Below the pieces are notes generated by a model, which worked only from the letters and a program-made list of their open reading frames with translations, did no database searches and was not told the DNA's origin. A stretch of 26,779 bases of DNA. It comes from JBQTHP01 sp052389755 (lineage in GTDB: Bacteria; Pseudomonadota; Gammaproteobacteria; Steroidobacterales; Steroidobacteraceae). Position 1 is the stretch's first letter. The number at the start of each line of letters is the position of its first letter. The stretch spans positions 1 to 26,779 of the forward strand of contig JBQTHP010000107.1 in assembly GCA_052389755.1 (NCBI GenBank), read 5' to 3'. The position numbers and the translations under genes were made by a program. Shown here piece after piece: positions 1 through 8,127 of the stretch.

Positions 1-633
1 TACCGCGGCTCGCGCGACGAGGCGGCCGCGCTGTCGCGCGAGCTCACGGCGTCGCGGCCGAGTTCCGTCGCGCTGGTGCAGGCCGATCTGCTCGACACGG
101 CGCGCCTGCCGCGTCTCATCGAGGAGGCACGCCAGGCGTTCGGCCGGGTCGACGTGCTCCTGAACAACGCTTCGAGCTTCTATCCGACGCCGATCGGCGA
201 GATTACGGAGGAGGCCTGGGAGGATCTCATCGGAACGAACGTGAAGGCACCCCTCTTCCTGTCCCAGGCGGCGGCGCCGGCGCTGCGCGCGGCGCGCGGC
301 CTGATCCTGAACGTCGCGGACATTCACGGCACGCGCCCGCTCGCTCGCTACCCGGTGTACAGCACCGCGAAAGCCGCGCTCATCATGCTGACGAAAGCCC
401 TCGCCCGCGAGCTCGCGCCGGAGGTGCGCGTGAACGCCATCGCGCCGGGTCCGGTGCTCTGGGCCGAGGATGCCGATCGCGAGCTGCAGGAGGAGATCAT
501 CGCGCGTACGCTGCTGAAGCGTGCCGGATCGCCCGAGGACGTCGCGCGCGCGGCGCTGTTCTTCGCGACCGGCGCGCCGTACGTCACGGGGCAGGTGCTC
601 GCGATCGACGGCGGCCGGAGCGTGGCCTGGTGA
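1..633 (+). CDS. Pteridine reductase, SDR family (5' end outside window)
   Basis: The frame is open from base 1, so the N-terminal Rossmann glycine motif lies outside the window and 210 codons remain. Visible short-chain dehydrogenase features are the NNASSFYPTP segment (the NNA motif, followed by the FYPTP stretch typical of pteridine reductases), the catalytic pair in YSTAK, and the C-terminal VTGQVLAIDGG. Family members reduce dihydropteridines or dihydrofolate with NADPH. This fits its position facing folK and folB, although it is on the other strand. Its last 50 bases overlap the convergent 3' end of folK. It could be called folM-like, but the exact substrate cannot be read from sequence. 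Confidence 0.85.
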   Translation, partial: YRGSRDEAAALSRELTASRPSSVALVQADLLDTARLPRLIEEARQAFGRVDVLLNNASSFYPTPIGEITEEAWEDLIGTNVKAPLFLSQAAAPALRAARGLILNVADIHGTRPLARYPVYSTAKAALIMLTKALARELAPEVRVNAIAPGPVLWAEDADRELQEEIIARTLLKRAGSPEDVARAALFFATGAPYVTGQVLAIDGGRSVAW

Positions 634-1117
634 GTTCGAGCGCCACGCGCGTGAGCGGGTGCGCGTCGCGGTCGAATCGATCCCAGAGCTCTCCGATCGT
701 CCGACCCGCCGTCGGGTGCACGACTTCGGGCGCGATGTCGGCGAGCGGCCCCAGCATGTAGGCGCGCTTCGCGAGATCCGGCCGCGGCAGTCGCAGCTTC
801 GCCTCCTCGCACACGAGATCGCCGTACAGCAGGATGTCGAGATCCATGGAGCGCGGCGCCCATTTCGGCGCGTTGCGCGGCCGACCGCACAGCGCCTCGA
901 TCCGCCGCAATCGCGCGACGATCTCGGCCACCGGAAGCTCGGTCGCGAATCCCGCGACGACATTGATGAAGTCCGGCCCATCGAAGCCGACGGCGCGATT
1001 GCGATACGCCGGCGAGATGCGCGCATCGGGGAACGCGCGCACGAGCTCACCGAGCGCGAGCGCGAGATTGCGCTCCGGCTCGAGGTTGCTGCCCGCCGCG
1101 ACGAAAACACGCGGCAT
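584..1117 (-). CDS. folK: 2-amino-4-hydroxy-6-hydroxymethyldihydropteridine pyrophosphokinase
   Basis: FolK transfers pyrophosphate from ATP to 6-hydroxymethyl-7,8-dihydropterin in cytosolic folate synthesis. The 177-residue product starts with VFVAAGSNLEPERN (family signature GSN). It has the GPDFINVV pterin-pocket segment and the metal-binding DLDILLYGD with its two aspartates, preceded by RNAPKWAPRSM. The length is slightly above the usual 160 because of an Arg-rich tail. The ATG at 1117 shares its A with the TGA of folB, so the two are translationally coupled. The 3' end runs 50 nt antisense into the convergent pteridine reductase gene. Assignment is secure. Confidence 0.95.
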   Translation of the reverse strand: MPRVFVAAGSNLEPERNLALALGELVRAFPDARISPAYRNRAVGFDGPDFINVVAGFATELPVAEIVARLRRIEALCGRPRNAPKWAPRSMDLDILLYGDLVCEEAKLRLPRPDLAKRAYMLGPLADIAPEVVHPTAGRTIGELWDRFDRDAHPLTRVALELTRPRSGRRRSRAPAP

Positions 1118-1485
1118 CAGCGCGCCAGATCCGCGCGCGTGCGCTCGATCGTCACGCCCACGTCGCGCGAGCCGCGGATCGCGCCCGGCTTGTTGATGCT
1201 CACGCGGATCCACTCGATGCCGAATTCCTCGAGCACGACGAGCGCCACCCGCTGTGCGAGCGTCTCCACGAGCTTGAACTGCGTGCCCTCGACGAACGCC
1301 GCGACGCGCTTCGCAACCTTCTTGTAGTCGAGTGTCGCCTCGACCTCATCGACGAGCGCGGCGGCGCGACAGTCGACCGGCATCTCGAGATCGATCACCA
1401 CGGTCTGCTTGACGCGGCGCTCCCACTCGATGAAGCCGATGACGCACTCGACCTCGAGCCCGCGCAGAAAGATGCGATCGTTCAT
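1117..1485 (-). CDS. folB: Dihydroneopterin aldolase
   Basis: FolB cleaves 7,8-dihydroneopterin to 6-hydroxymethyl-7,8-dihydropterin, the substrate of FolK encoded next. The 122-residue protein has the family opening RIFLRGLEVECVIGFIEWER, with the substrate-binding Glu in the EWER region, the LDYKKVA segment, and the conserved Lys in INKPGAI. Its ATG at 1485 overlaps the tsaD TGA by 4 nt (ATGA) and its own TGA overlaps the folK ATG. The tsaD-folB-folK order implies one reverse-strand transcript. Confidence 0.95.
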   Translation of the reverse strand: MNDRIFLRGLEVECVIGFIEWERRVKQTVVIDLEMPVDCRAAALVDEVEATLDYKKVAKRVAAFVEGTQFKLVETLAQRVALVVLEEFGIEWIRVSINKPGAIRGSRDVGVTIERTRADLAR

Positions 1486-2513
1486 GAGGCGTGCCCTTGC
1501 GCGAGCGGCGGCACGGACTCGAGCGGCCAGCGCGCGTGAGCGCGAATCGCCGTCGGCTCGTGCTGGCCGGCGGCGAGACGCGCGAGGCCCGCGACCGCGA
1601 TCATCGCCGCGTTGTCCGTGCAGAACTCGAGCCGCGGGTAATACGCGCGCGCGCCGCGCGCCGCGGCGGCCTTCGACAGCGCATCGCGCAAGCGCGTGTT
1701 GGCGCTCACGCCACCTGAAACCACGAGGGTCGAGAGCCCCGTCATATCGAGCGCACGCAGCGCCTTGCCGACGAGCGTCGCAACGATCGCATCCTCCACG
1801 CCGAACGCCACGTCCGCTTTCAGCTGCTGCGTGAGCTCGCGGCCCTGCAGCGCACGCAGCACGGCCGTCTTCAGCCCCGAGAAGCTGAACTCCAACCCGG
1901 CGCGATCGAGCATGGGGCGGGGAAACTCGAACGCGCCGGGCCGGCCGGACTCCGCGAGCCTCGCAAGTTCGGGGCCCCCCGGATACGGCAGCCCGAGAAG
2001 CTTCGCCGTCTTGTCAAACGCCTCGCCCGCCGCATCGTCCCGTGATTCGCCGAGCAGCTCGTAGCGGCCGATCGCCTGCGCCTCGATCAGCATCGTGTGA
2101 CCGCCCGAGACGAGCAGCGCGACGTGCGGAAACGGCGGCACGTCGGGCTCGAGCAGCGGTGCGAGAAGGTGGCCCTCGAGGTGATGGACGCCGATCGCGG
2201 GCACGCGCCATGCGTAAGCGAGGCTGCGCCCGAGCGCCGCGCCGGTGAGCAGCGCGCCGATGAGCCCTGGACCTGCCGTATAGGCGACGCCCGACAGATC
2301 ATGCGGACGGGTATCCGCCTGCTCGAACGCCGCGCGAACCAGCGGCAGCAACCGCCTCACGTGATCGCGCGAGGCGAGCTCGGGCACCACGCCACCGTAG
2401 AGCCGATGCAGCTCGATCTGGCTGAAGAGCTCGTGCGCAATGAGGCCGCGCTCGGCATCGAGCACGGCGACGGCGCTTTCGTCGCAGGAGGATTCGATCG
2501 CGAGGACTCGCAT
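1482..2513 (-). CDS. tsaD: tRNA N6-adenosine threonylcarbamoyltransferase TsaD
   Basis: TsaD transfers the threonylcarbamoyl group onto A37 of ANN-decoding tRNAs, working with TsaB and TsaE. The 343-residue protein opens with MRVLAIESSCDES. It carries the metal-binding HHLEGH with H111 and H115 at the same numbers as in E. coli, VSGGHT, and near the C-terminus VSGGVSANTRLR. It is full length. The ATG at 2513 opens the reverse-strand operon tsaD-folB-folK, with a 116-bp divergent gap to rpsU. Confidence 0.97.
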   Translation of the reverse strand: MRVLAIESSCDESAVAVLDAERGLIAHELFSQIELHRLYGGVVPELASRDHVRRLLPLVRAAFEQADTRPHDLSGVAYTAGPGLIGALLTGAALGRSLAYAWRVPAIGVHHLEGHLLAPLLEPDVPPFPHVALLVSGGHTMLIEAQAIGRYELLGESRDDAAGEAFDKTAKLLGLPYPGGPELARLAESGRPGAFEFPRPMLDRAGLEFSFSGLKTAVLRALQGRELTQQLKADVAFGVEDAIVATLVGKALRALDMTGLSTLVVSGGVSANTRLRDALSKAAAARGARAYYPRLEFCTDNAAMIAVAGLARLAAGQHEPTAIRAHARWPLESVPPLAQGHAS

Positions 2514-2536
2514 GGGTGTAATCGGGCGCTCGTGCT

Positions 2537-2565
2537 TTGCCTTTTGCCACGCCGCTCTTTAGAAT
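2537..2565 (+). promoter_or_regulatory. Sigma70-type promoter for rpsU operon
   Basis: A -35 box TTGCCT (2537-2542) and a -10 box TAGAAT (2560-2565) are separated by exactly 17 bp. They lie 65 bp upstream of the rpsU ATG, in the divergent gap with tsaD. The -10 hexamer is identical to the one before rpoD. Prediction from consensus only. Confidence 0.6.
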
Positions 2566-2629
2566 CGCGACCCTTGTCGCGTACTGGCGCGGCAAAAATT
2601 CCAGTTAATTCAACGTCTTGAGGTCTGCG

Positions 2630-2839
2630 ATGCCGAGCGTTCGCGTGCGTGAGAACGAGTACTTCGATGCCGCCCTGCGGCGCTTCAAGCGCGCCTGCGA
2701 GAAGGCCGGCATTCTCACCGAGCTGCGCCGTCGCGAATTCTACGAAAAGCCGACTCAAGAACGGAAACGCAAGAAAGCCGCCGCGATCAAGCGCCACATG
2801 AAGCGCATGTCGCGCGACGGTTCGCGCGCGTCGCGATGA
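2630..2839 (+). CDS. rpsU: 30S ribosomal protein bS21
   Basis: A small basic ribosomal protein of 69 residues beginning MPSVRVRENEYFDAALRRFKR, followed by the EFYEKPTQERKRKKAAA segment that is nearly invariant in bS21. The start at 2630 is preferred over an upstream in-frame GTG/ATG because it gives the canonical N-terminus and has TTGAGGT just upstream. The stop TGA overlaps the next ATG by 4 nt. It is the first gene of the macromolecular-synthesis operon with dnaG and rpoD. Confidence 0.96.
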   Translation: MPSVRVRENEYFDAALRRFKRACEKAGILTELRRREFYEKPTQERKRKKAAAIKRHMKRMSRDGSRASR

Positions 2840-3282
2840 CGCTCAAGGAGCGCATCACCGAAGACATGAAATCCGCGATGCGATCCGGAGAGAAGGACAG
2901 GCTCGCGGCGATCCGCATGATCCTCGCCGGCATCAAGCAGCGCGAGGTCGATGAGCGCATCACCCTCGACGACACGCAGGTTTTCGCGGTCCTCGAGAAG
3001 ATGTTGAAACAGAGACGAGAATCGATCGCGCACTTCCAGGCGGGCGGCCGCCAGGACCTGGTCGCCAGGGAAACCGCCGAAGTCACGCTGCTGCAGGGCT
3101 ATCTGCCCGCGCAACTCTCCGACGTCGAGCTCGACTCCCTCATCGCCGAAGCGATCGCCGCGACCGGCGCCTCCTCCGTCAAGGACATGGGCAAGGTGAT
3201 GGGAGCCGTCAAGGCGCGCGCTCAGGGCAGAGCAGATATGGCAGCCGTTAGCGCGCGAATCAAGGCGCGCCTTGCCGGCTAG
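2836..3282 (+). CDS. yqeY: GatB/YqeY domain protein
   Basis: A 148-residue protein of the YqeY family (TLKERITEDMKSAMRSGEKDRLAAIRMI; QGYLPAQLSD; VKDMGKVMGAVKARAQGRADMAAVS). It resembles the tail domain of the GatB amidotransferase subunit, which binds tRNA; the free-standing protein has no settled function. It overlaps rpsU by 4 nt and is co-directional with dnaG and rpoD, so it is likely cotranscribed from the rpsU promoter. Confidence 0.93.
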   Translation: MTLKERITEDMKSAMRSGEKDRLAAIRMILAGIKQREVDERITLDDTQVFAVLEKMLKQRRESIAHFQAGGRQDLVARETAEVTLLQGYLPAQLSDVELDSLIAEAIAATGASSVKDMGKVMGAVKARAQGRADMAAVSARIKARLAG

Positions 3283-3284
3283 CC

Positions 3285-3384
3285 AGCCTACAGCTCACAG
3301 CCTACAGCCCGGAAAAGAAGCGCGCCTCTTCGGCGTCTGCGCTCTTGGTCTTGGCTGTAGGCTGTAAGCTGTAGGCTGTAAGCT
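3285..3384. repeat. Heptad-based inverted repeat with 43-nt loop
   Basis: Left arm 3285-3309 and right arm 3353-3377 are 25-nt reverse complements with one mismatch. The right arm continues as tandem 7-mers of the form GCTGTAR up to 3384. The element fills the gap between yqeY and the next gene and could form a long hairpin in the mRNA. The heptad sequence is unrelated to both neighbours. Function unknown; it could act as a dispersed repeat or as an mRNA processing or attenuation structure inside the operon. Confidence 0.8.
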
Positions 3385-3390
3385 TTCCGC

Positions 3391-3741
3391 ATGTTCGGTC
3401 GCGGCTTCGCCACCGCCCTCTGCCTCATCCTCATCGCTCTCGTCTGCATCGCGGTCGCGCGGCGCTTCGAGCGCGAGCGGCGGCTGCTCGCAAAGCTGGG
3501 CCAGCGCGATGCGTTCGATGCCGCGCGCGCGCTCGATGTGCTGCAATTGAGCGAGGATGAGCGCGACACCGTCGCGGATCTGACGCACGCCGGCGTGCTG
3601 CGTGAGCAAGGCGGCGCGCACTACATCGATCCGGAAAGCCTCGCGAGGTTCCGCCGCAAGCGGCGGCGCATCGCGCTGACGGGCGCGCTCGGTGCGCTCG
3701 CCCTCGCCGCGCTCGTCGCGGCGCTCATCCTCGGGCGCTGA
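3391..3741 (+). CDS. Small two-helix membrane protein, function unknown
   Basis: A 116-residue protein with a hydrophobic helix at about residues 7-23 and a second at about 94-113. Between them is a charged region (FERERRLLAKLGQRDAFDAARALDVLQLSEDE) that may be helical or winged-helix-like. It sits between the heptad inverted repeat and dnaG, ending 5 nt before the dnaG ATG, so it is almost certainly in the same transcript. I do not recognise the family. Coding is supported by codon bias and tight packing. Confidence 0.75.
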   Translation: MFGRGFATALCLILIALVCIAVARRFERERRLLAKLGQRDAFDAARALDVLQLSEDERDTVADLTHAGVLREQGGAHYIDPESLARFRRKRRRIALTGALGALALAALVAALILGR

Positions 3742-3746
3742 CCGCC

Positions 3747-5546
3747 ATGAGCCGCATCCCGCAGAGCTTCATCGACGATCTCATCGCACGAGCGGACATC
3801 GTCGAGATCGTGGGTGCGCGCGTGCAGCTGAAGAAAGCGGGGCGCGAGTACAAGGCGTGCTGTCCGTTCCACACTGAAAAGACGCCGTCGTTCTGGGTGA
3901 GCCCGGAGAAGCAGTTCTATCACTGCTTCGGCTGCGGCGCGCACGGCACCGCGCTTGGCTTTCTCATGCAGCACGATCGGCTGTCGTTTCCCGAGGCGAT
4001 CGAGGAGCTCGCGACGCGCCTCGGCGTGGAGGTGCCGCGCGAGGCGCAGGTCGGCGCGCCGCGCCGTACGGATGACTCGCAGTTCGAGCTCATGATGCGC
4101 GTCGCGCGCTTCTACGCGGAGCGGCTCGCGAGCGATCCGCGCGCGCGGGCATACGTCGCCACACGCGGCCTGACTCGCGAGAGCCTCGATGGCTTCCTCA
4201 TCGGCTACGCGCCGAGCTCGTGGAACGAGGTGCTGCAGCGCTTCGGCGGCACGGACACCGCACGCAGCGCGCTCGCCGAGCTCGGGCTCATCGTCGAGCG
4301 CGAGCGCGGTACGGGACGCGACGGCGAACGCCACTACGACCGGTTCCGCGACCGGCTCATGTTTCCGATCCGCGATGCGCGCGGGCGCGTGATCGGGTTC
4401 GGCGGCCGCGTGATCGGCGACGGCGAGCCGAAGTACCTCAATTCGCCGGAGACGCCGCTGTTTCACAAGGGACGCGAGCTCTACGGTCTCTACGAGACAC
4501 GGCAGGCTCGAGCGCCGCTCAAGCAACTGCTCATCGTCGAGGGTTACATGGATGCCGTGCGCGTGCATCAGGCGGGCATCACGTACGCGGTGGCGACGTT
4601 GGGCACTGCGACGACCGACTACCACCTGAAACGCATCTTCAAGCTCGTGAGCCAGGTGGTGTTTGCATTCGACGGCGATCGTGCCGGCCGCGCCGCGGCG
4701 TGGCGCGCGTTGCAGATCGCGCTGCCCGAGGCGCGCGAGGGACGGGAGATCCGCTTCCTGTTTCTGCCGGAGGGGCATGACCCCGATTCGCTCGTCGCCG
4801 AGGAAGGGCGCGAGGCCTTCGAGCGACGCATCGCCGGTGGCGTGCCGCTCTCCGAGTACCTCGCGCGCGAGCTCGAGTCACAAACGGATCTCACGCACGC
4901 GGACGGCCGTGCGCGATTTGCCGAAGCCGCACGCCCGCTGCTCGCGCGAGTGCCGGCCGGCGTGTTTCGTGAGTTGCTCATGGCGCGCGTGGCGGAAACG
5001 GTCCGGCTTTCGCCGGAACGACTCGAGGAGCTGTGGACGGCCGGCAGCGCCGCGGAAGCCTATCCCGCACGGCCCGTCGCGCGAGCTCGCGCTTCGACGG
5101 GAACTAGTGCCGGGCGCGGCAGCCTGATGCGGCAGGCCATCGCCGCGCTCGTGAATCATCCTTCGATCGCCGCGAGCGTCGGCCCGGAGCTTCGCGCCGC
5201 ACTCGATCGCGTCGATCAGCGCGGCATCGACGTGCTGCGGCAGCTCCTCGATGACTTGCGCGCACGCCCGGCGGTGTCATCGGGCCAACTGATCGAGCGT
5301 TGGAATGAGCAACCCGAGCGAAAGCAGCAGCTCTCGGCGCTGGTGGAGAGCGATGCGCTCGTCCCCGATCCGCGCGCGCGGACCGACGAGCTCGTGGGCG
5401 CCCTCGAGAAGCTCATCGAGGCGAGCGATGCAAAGCGCTTCGAGGAGCTGCGGGCGAAGAGCGAGCTCGGAACGCTCTCGGAAGCCGAACTCAAGGAATT
5501 TCAAAGACTTACGATCAAAGCACGCCCGCCCGGCGCGAGCCCTTGA
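3747..5546 (+). CDS. dnaG: DNA primase
   Basis: DnaG makes the RNA primers for Okazaki fragments at the replication fork. The 599-residue protein has the N-terminal CHC2 zinc finger with ligands C39, H42, C60 and C63. The catalytic core follows with RFRDRLMFPIRDARGRVIGFGGR, then the Toprim motif IVEGYMDAV (catalytic Glu near residue 264) and the metal-binding FDGDRAG. An Ala/Arg-rich linker near 450 leads to the C-terminal helicase-binding domain. The length is normal. It lies 5 nt after the small membrane protein gene; its last bases abut the rpoD promoter region. Confidence 0.98.
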   Translation: MSRIPQSFIDDLIARADIVEIVGARVQLKKAGREYKACCPFHTEKTPSFWVSPEKQFYHCFGCGAHGTALGFLMQHDRLSFPEAIEELATRLGVEVPREAQVGAPRRTDDSQFELMMRVARFYAERLASDPRARAYVATRGLTRESLDGFLIGYAPSSWNEVLQRFGGTDTARSALAELGLIVERERGTGRDGERHYDRFRDRLMFPIRDARGRVIGFGGRVIGDGEPKYLNSPETPLFHKGRELYGLYETRQARAPLKQLLIVEGYMDAVRVHQAGITYAVATLGTATTDYHLKRIFKLVSQVVFAFDGDRAGRAAAWRALQIALPEAREGREIRFLFLPEGHDPDSLVAEEGREAFERRIAGGVPLSEYLARELESQTDLTHADGRARFAEAARPLLARVPAGVFRELLMARVAETVRLSPERLEELWTAGSAAEAYPARPVARARASTGTSAGRGSLMRQAIAALVNHPSIAASVGPELRAALDRVDQRGIDVLRQLLDDLRARPAVSSGQLIERWNEQPERKQQLSALVESDALVPDPRARTDELVGALEKLIEASDAKRFEELRAKSELGTLSEAELKEFQRLTIKARPPGASP

Positions 5547-5555
5547 CAGCTCCAT

Positions 5556-5584
5556 TTGGCAGCGTTTGAGCCGTCAAATAGAAT
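5556..5584 (+). promoter_or_regulatory. Sigma70-type promoter for rpoD
   Basis: A -35 box TTGGCA (5556-5561) and a -10 box TAGAAT (5579-5584) are spaced by 17 bp. They start 10 bp after the dnaG stop and about 87 bp before the rpoD ATG. This would give rpoD its own transcript besides read-through from the rpsU promoter. Consensus match only. Confidence 0.6.
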
Positions 5585-5670
5585 GCCGCGTTTTGCTCCC
5601 GGCACCCCTTGAGTTGCACCGCCCAGGCTCTCACCTAGGGGAACACTCCTCCGCCCGCCTCATTGAGAAC

Positions 5671-7830
5671 ATGACACGCAAGCACAAGCCCGCTGCAGCC
5701 TCCAGGAAACGCGCATCTGCTGACAGGAAGCCGATGAAGTCGGCAGCTCACAGCCAGAGGAAACCGCCGACGGCCAGCGACAAGCATCGCAAGCCGCAGC
5801 AGGTCGTTGCGCGCAAGGCGGCCGAGGTGAAGTCGAAGGCTGCGCTGCACGCGAAGCCGGAGGCGTCCAAAGGCAGCGGCGCAGCCGCGCCTGCGAAGGG
5901 CGTTGCGGCCGGAGTGCGCGCCGCCGCAGGCAAGAGCGAGGGCCGCAAGCCGCTCGGCATCGAGCGCCGCATCCCGGTCATGCCCGAGGAGCGGCAGTCG
6001 CAGCTGAAGCTGCTGATCGCGCGCGGCAAGGAGCAGGGCTATCTCACCTACGCGCAGGTGAACGATCACCTGCCCTCCGAGATCGTCGATCCCGAGCAGA
6101 TCGAAGACATCGTCAACACCATCAACGACATGGGCATTCCGGTGTATGAGAAGGCACCGGACTCCGAGTCGTTGCTCGCCGCGGAGCCGAGCGCTCCCGC
6201 CGATGAAGAGGCCATCGAGGAAGCCGCCGCCGCGCTCGCCGCGCTCGATGCGGAGCTCGGCCGCACGACCGATCCGGTGCGCATGTACATGCGCGAGATG
6301 GGCACGGTCGAGCTGCTCACGCGCGAGGGCGAGATCCGCATCGCCAAGCGCATCGAGGAAGGCCTGGATGCGGTGCGCGCCGCGCTCTCGATGTACCCGG
6401 CGACGTTCGATTTCCTGCTGAAGGCTTACGAGCCGGTGAAGGCCGGGCAGGGTCGCCTGGTCGATCTCATCGTCGGCTTCATCGATCCGAACGCGCCCGA
6501 CGTGATCGCGCAGCCGCAGAATCCGACGAAGATGGAAGTCATCGAGGCGAAAGACGACGCCGAGGAAGTGGAAGAAGGCGAGAACGGCGAGGAGAGCGAG
6601 GAAGTCATCGACACGGGCCCGGATCCGGAGGAAGCGGCGCGGCGCTTCGCCTCGATCCAGAAGCTCTACAACCAGGCGCTCGGCGCGATCGCGAAGCTCG
6701 GTGCGCGCGAGACGAAGACGCTGAAGATCCGCAAGAAGCTCTCCGCCGAGTTCATGGAGCTCAAGCTCGCGCCGCGCATGTTCGAGGCGCTCATCTTCCA
6801 CCTGCGCTCGCACATCTCCGAGGTGCGCCAGCTCGAGAAGGAGATCATGGTCATCGCCGTGCGCGACGCCGGCATGCCGCGCAAGGATTTCATCGCAACG
6901 TTCCCGAAGAACGAAACGAGCTCGCGCTGGCTCGCGAAGCACGTGAAGGGCGGCAAGAAGTACTCCTCCGCGCTCGGCAAATTCAAGGAGGAGATCGAGC
7001 GCCGGCAGAAGAAGCTGCAGACCCTCGAAGTTCACTACCACCTCTCGATCGCGGACATCAAGGAGGTGAACCGCGACGTCTCGATCGGCGAGGCAAAAGC
7101 GCGCCGCGCGAAGAAGGAGATGGTCGAGGCGAACCTGCGCCTCGTGATCTCGATCGCGAAGAAGTACACGAACCGCGGCCTGCAGTTCCTGGACCTCATC
7201 CAGGAAGGCAACATCGGCCTCATGAAGGCCGTGGACAAATTCGAGTACCGCCGTGGCTACAAATTCTCGACCTACGCGACGTGGTGGATTCGCCAGGCCA
7301 TCACCCGCTCGATCGCAGATCAGGCGCGCACGATCCGCATTCCCGTGCACATGATCGAGACGATCAACAAGCTGAACCGCATCTCCCGGCAGATGCTGCA
7401 GGAGATGGGCCGCGAGCCGACCCCCGAGGAGCTCGCGGTGCGCATGGAGATGCCCGAGGACAAGGTGCGCAAGGTCCTCAAGATCGCGAAGGAGCCCATC
7501 TCGATGGAGACTCCGATCGGCGACGACGAGGACTCGCATCTCGGGGACTTCATCGAGGACACCTCGGTCGCTTCCCCGATCGATCAGGCCACGATGGAGA
7601 GCCTGCGCGAGACGACGCACGCCGTGCTCGCCCAGCTGACGCCGCGCGAAGCGAAAGTGCTCCGCATGCGTTTCGGCATCGACATGAACACCGACCACAC
7701 TCTGGAAGAGGTCGGCAAGCAGTTCGACGTCACCCGAGAGCGCATCCGCCAGATCGAGGCGAAGGCGCTCAGGAAGCTTCGTCACCCGAGCAGAAGCGAG
7801 CAGCTCCGTAGCTTTCTGATGGACGACTGA
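5671..7830 (+). CDS. rpoD: RNA polymerase primary sigma factor (sigma-70)
   Basis: A 719-residue primary sigma factor. Region 1.1 (QLKLLIARGKEQGYLTYAQVNDHLP) starts near residue 111. Region 1.2 contains DPVRMYMREMG. An acidic non-conserved region lies around 290-320. Regions 2.1-2.4 are near 475-560, including the core-binding and promoter-melting segment with YKFSTYATWWIRQAI. Region 4.2 is near 675-710 (VTRERIRQIEAKALRKLRHP). Compared with E. coli RpoD it has about 103 extra N-terminal residues rich in Lys, Ala and Arg. The ATG at 5671 is the first after the promoter; internal ATGs at 5734 and 5980 are alternatives, the latter giving a canonical N-terminus. Confidence 0.97.
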   Translation: MTRKHKPAAASRKRASADRKPMKSAAHSQRKPPTASDKHRKPQQVVARKAAEVKSKAALHAKPEASKGSGAAAPAKGVAAGVRAAAGKSEGRKPLGIERRIPVMPEERQSQLKLLIARGKEQGYLTYAQVNDHLPSEIVDPEQIEDIVNTINDMGIPVYEKAPDSESLLAAEPSAPADEEAIEEAAAALAALDAELGRTTDPVRMYMREMGTVELLTREGEIRIAKRIEEGLDAVRAALSMYPATFDFLLKAYEPVKAGQGRLVDLIVGFIDPNAPDVIAQPQNPTKMEVIEAKDDAEEVEEGENGEESEEVIDTGPDPEEAARRFASIQKLYNQALGAIAKLGARETKTLKIRKKLSAEFMELKLAPRMFEALIFHLRSHISEVRQLEKEIMVIAVRDAGMPRKDFIATFPKNETSSRWLAKHVKGGKKYSSALGKFKEEIERRQKKLQTLEVHYHLSIADIKEVNRDVSIGEAKARRAKKEMVEANLRLVISIAKKYTNRGLQFLDLIQEGNIGLMKAVDKFEYRRGYKFSTYATWWIRQAITRSIADQARTIRIPVHMIETINKLNRISRQMLQEMGREPTPEELAVRMEMPEDKVRKVLKIAKEPISMETPIGDDEDSHLGDFIEDTSVASPIDQATMESLRETTHAVLAQLTPREAKVLRMRFGIDMNTDHTLEEVGKQFDVTRERIRQIEAKALRKLRHPSRSEQLRSFLMDD

Positions 7831-7839
7831 AGAAGCCTG

Positions 7840-8109
7840 TCAGATTCCCGCTTTCCCCAACGCGTCGATGAGTTGACGTAGAACTCCCGCGAGAGCCGGA
7901 TGCTCCGACTCGAATCTCACGGCGAGCGCCTCGAGGTGCGGCGTGGCATCGAGCCTGCGAGTGCCGTTCGTGCCGCTGCGGTTCAGCGCGTGCTCGATGT
8001 CGCGCATGACAGTGCTGAGAAGCTCGCGCGAACGATCGTCGACGGAGCTGCTTCGGCTCAGGCGCTCATGGATGCGCTCGAGCAGCTCGCGCAGGGATTC
8101 CTGGCTCAT
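7840..8109 (-). CDS. DUF4404 family protein
   Basis: An 89-residue soluble protein resembling the DUF4404 family: MSQESLRELLERIHERLSRS at the start, a central MRDIEHAL, and a tail with HPALAGVLRQLIDALGKAGI. No enzymatic motif is visible; the sequence is mostly amphipathic helix and the function is unknown. It is convergent with rpoD, with a 9-bp gap and no visible terminator, and lies 18 bp downstream of the next reverse-strand gene, probably in the same transcript. Confidence 0.75.
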   Translation of the reverse strand: MSQESLRELLERIHERLSRSSSVDDRSRELLSTVMRDIEHALNRSGTNGTRRLDATPHLEALAVRFESEHPALAGVLRQLIDALGKAGI

Positions 8110-8127
8110 CGTTCGCTCCCGTGATGG

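Noticed and set aside
521..1327. A 268-codon forward frame across folK and folB
   Set aside because: Arg-rich shadow of two well-supported reverse-strand genes.
3621..4778. A 385-codon reverse-strand frame opposite dnaG
   Set aside because: Shadow of dnaG with biased Arg/Ala/Glu composition and no recognisable domain.
5635..7785. A 716-codon reverse-strand open frame opposite rpoD
   Set aside because: It is the mirror of a GC-rich coding sequence; its product is a low-complexity Leu/Arg/His/Asp string, while rpoD on the other strand is unmistakable.
7831..7839. Terminator between rpoD and the DUF4404 gene
   Set aside because: The gap is 9 bp and contains no hairpin followed by a T run.
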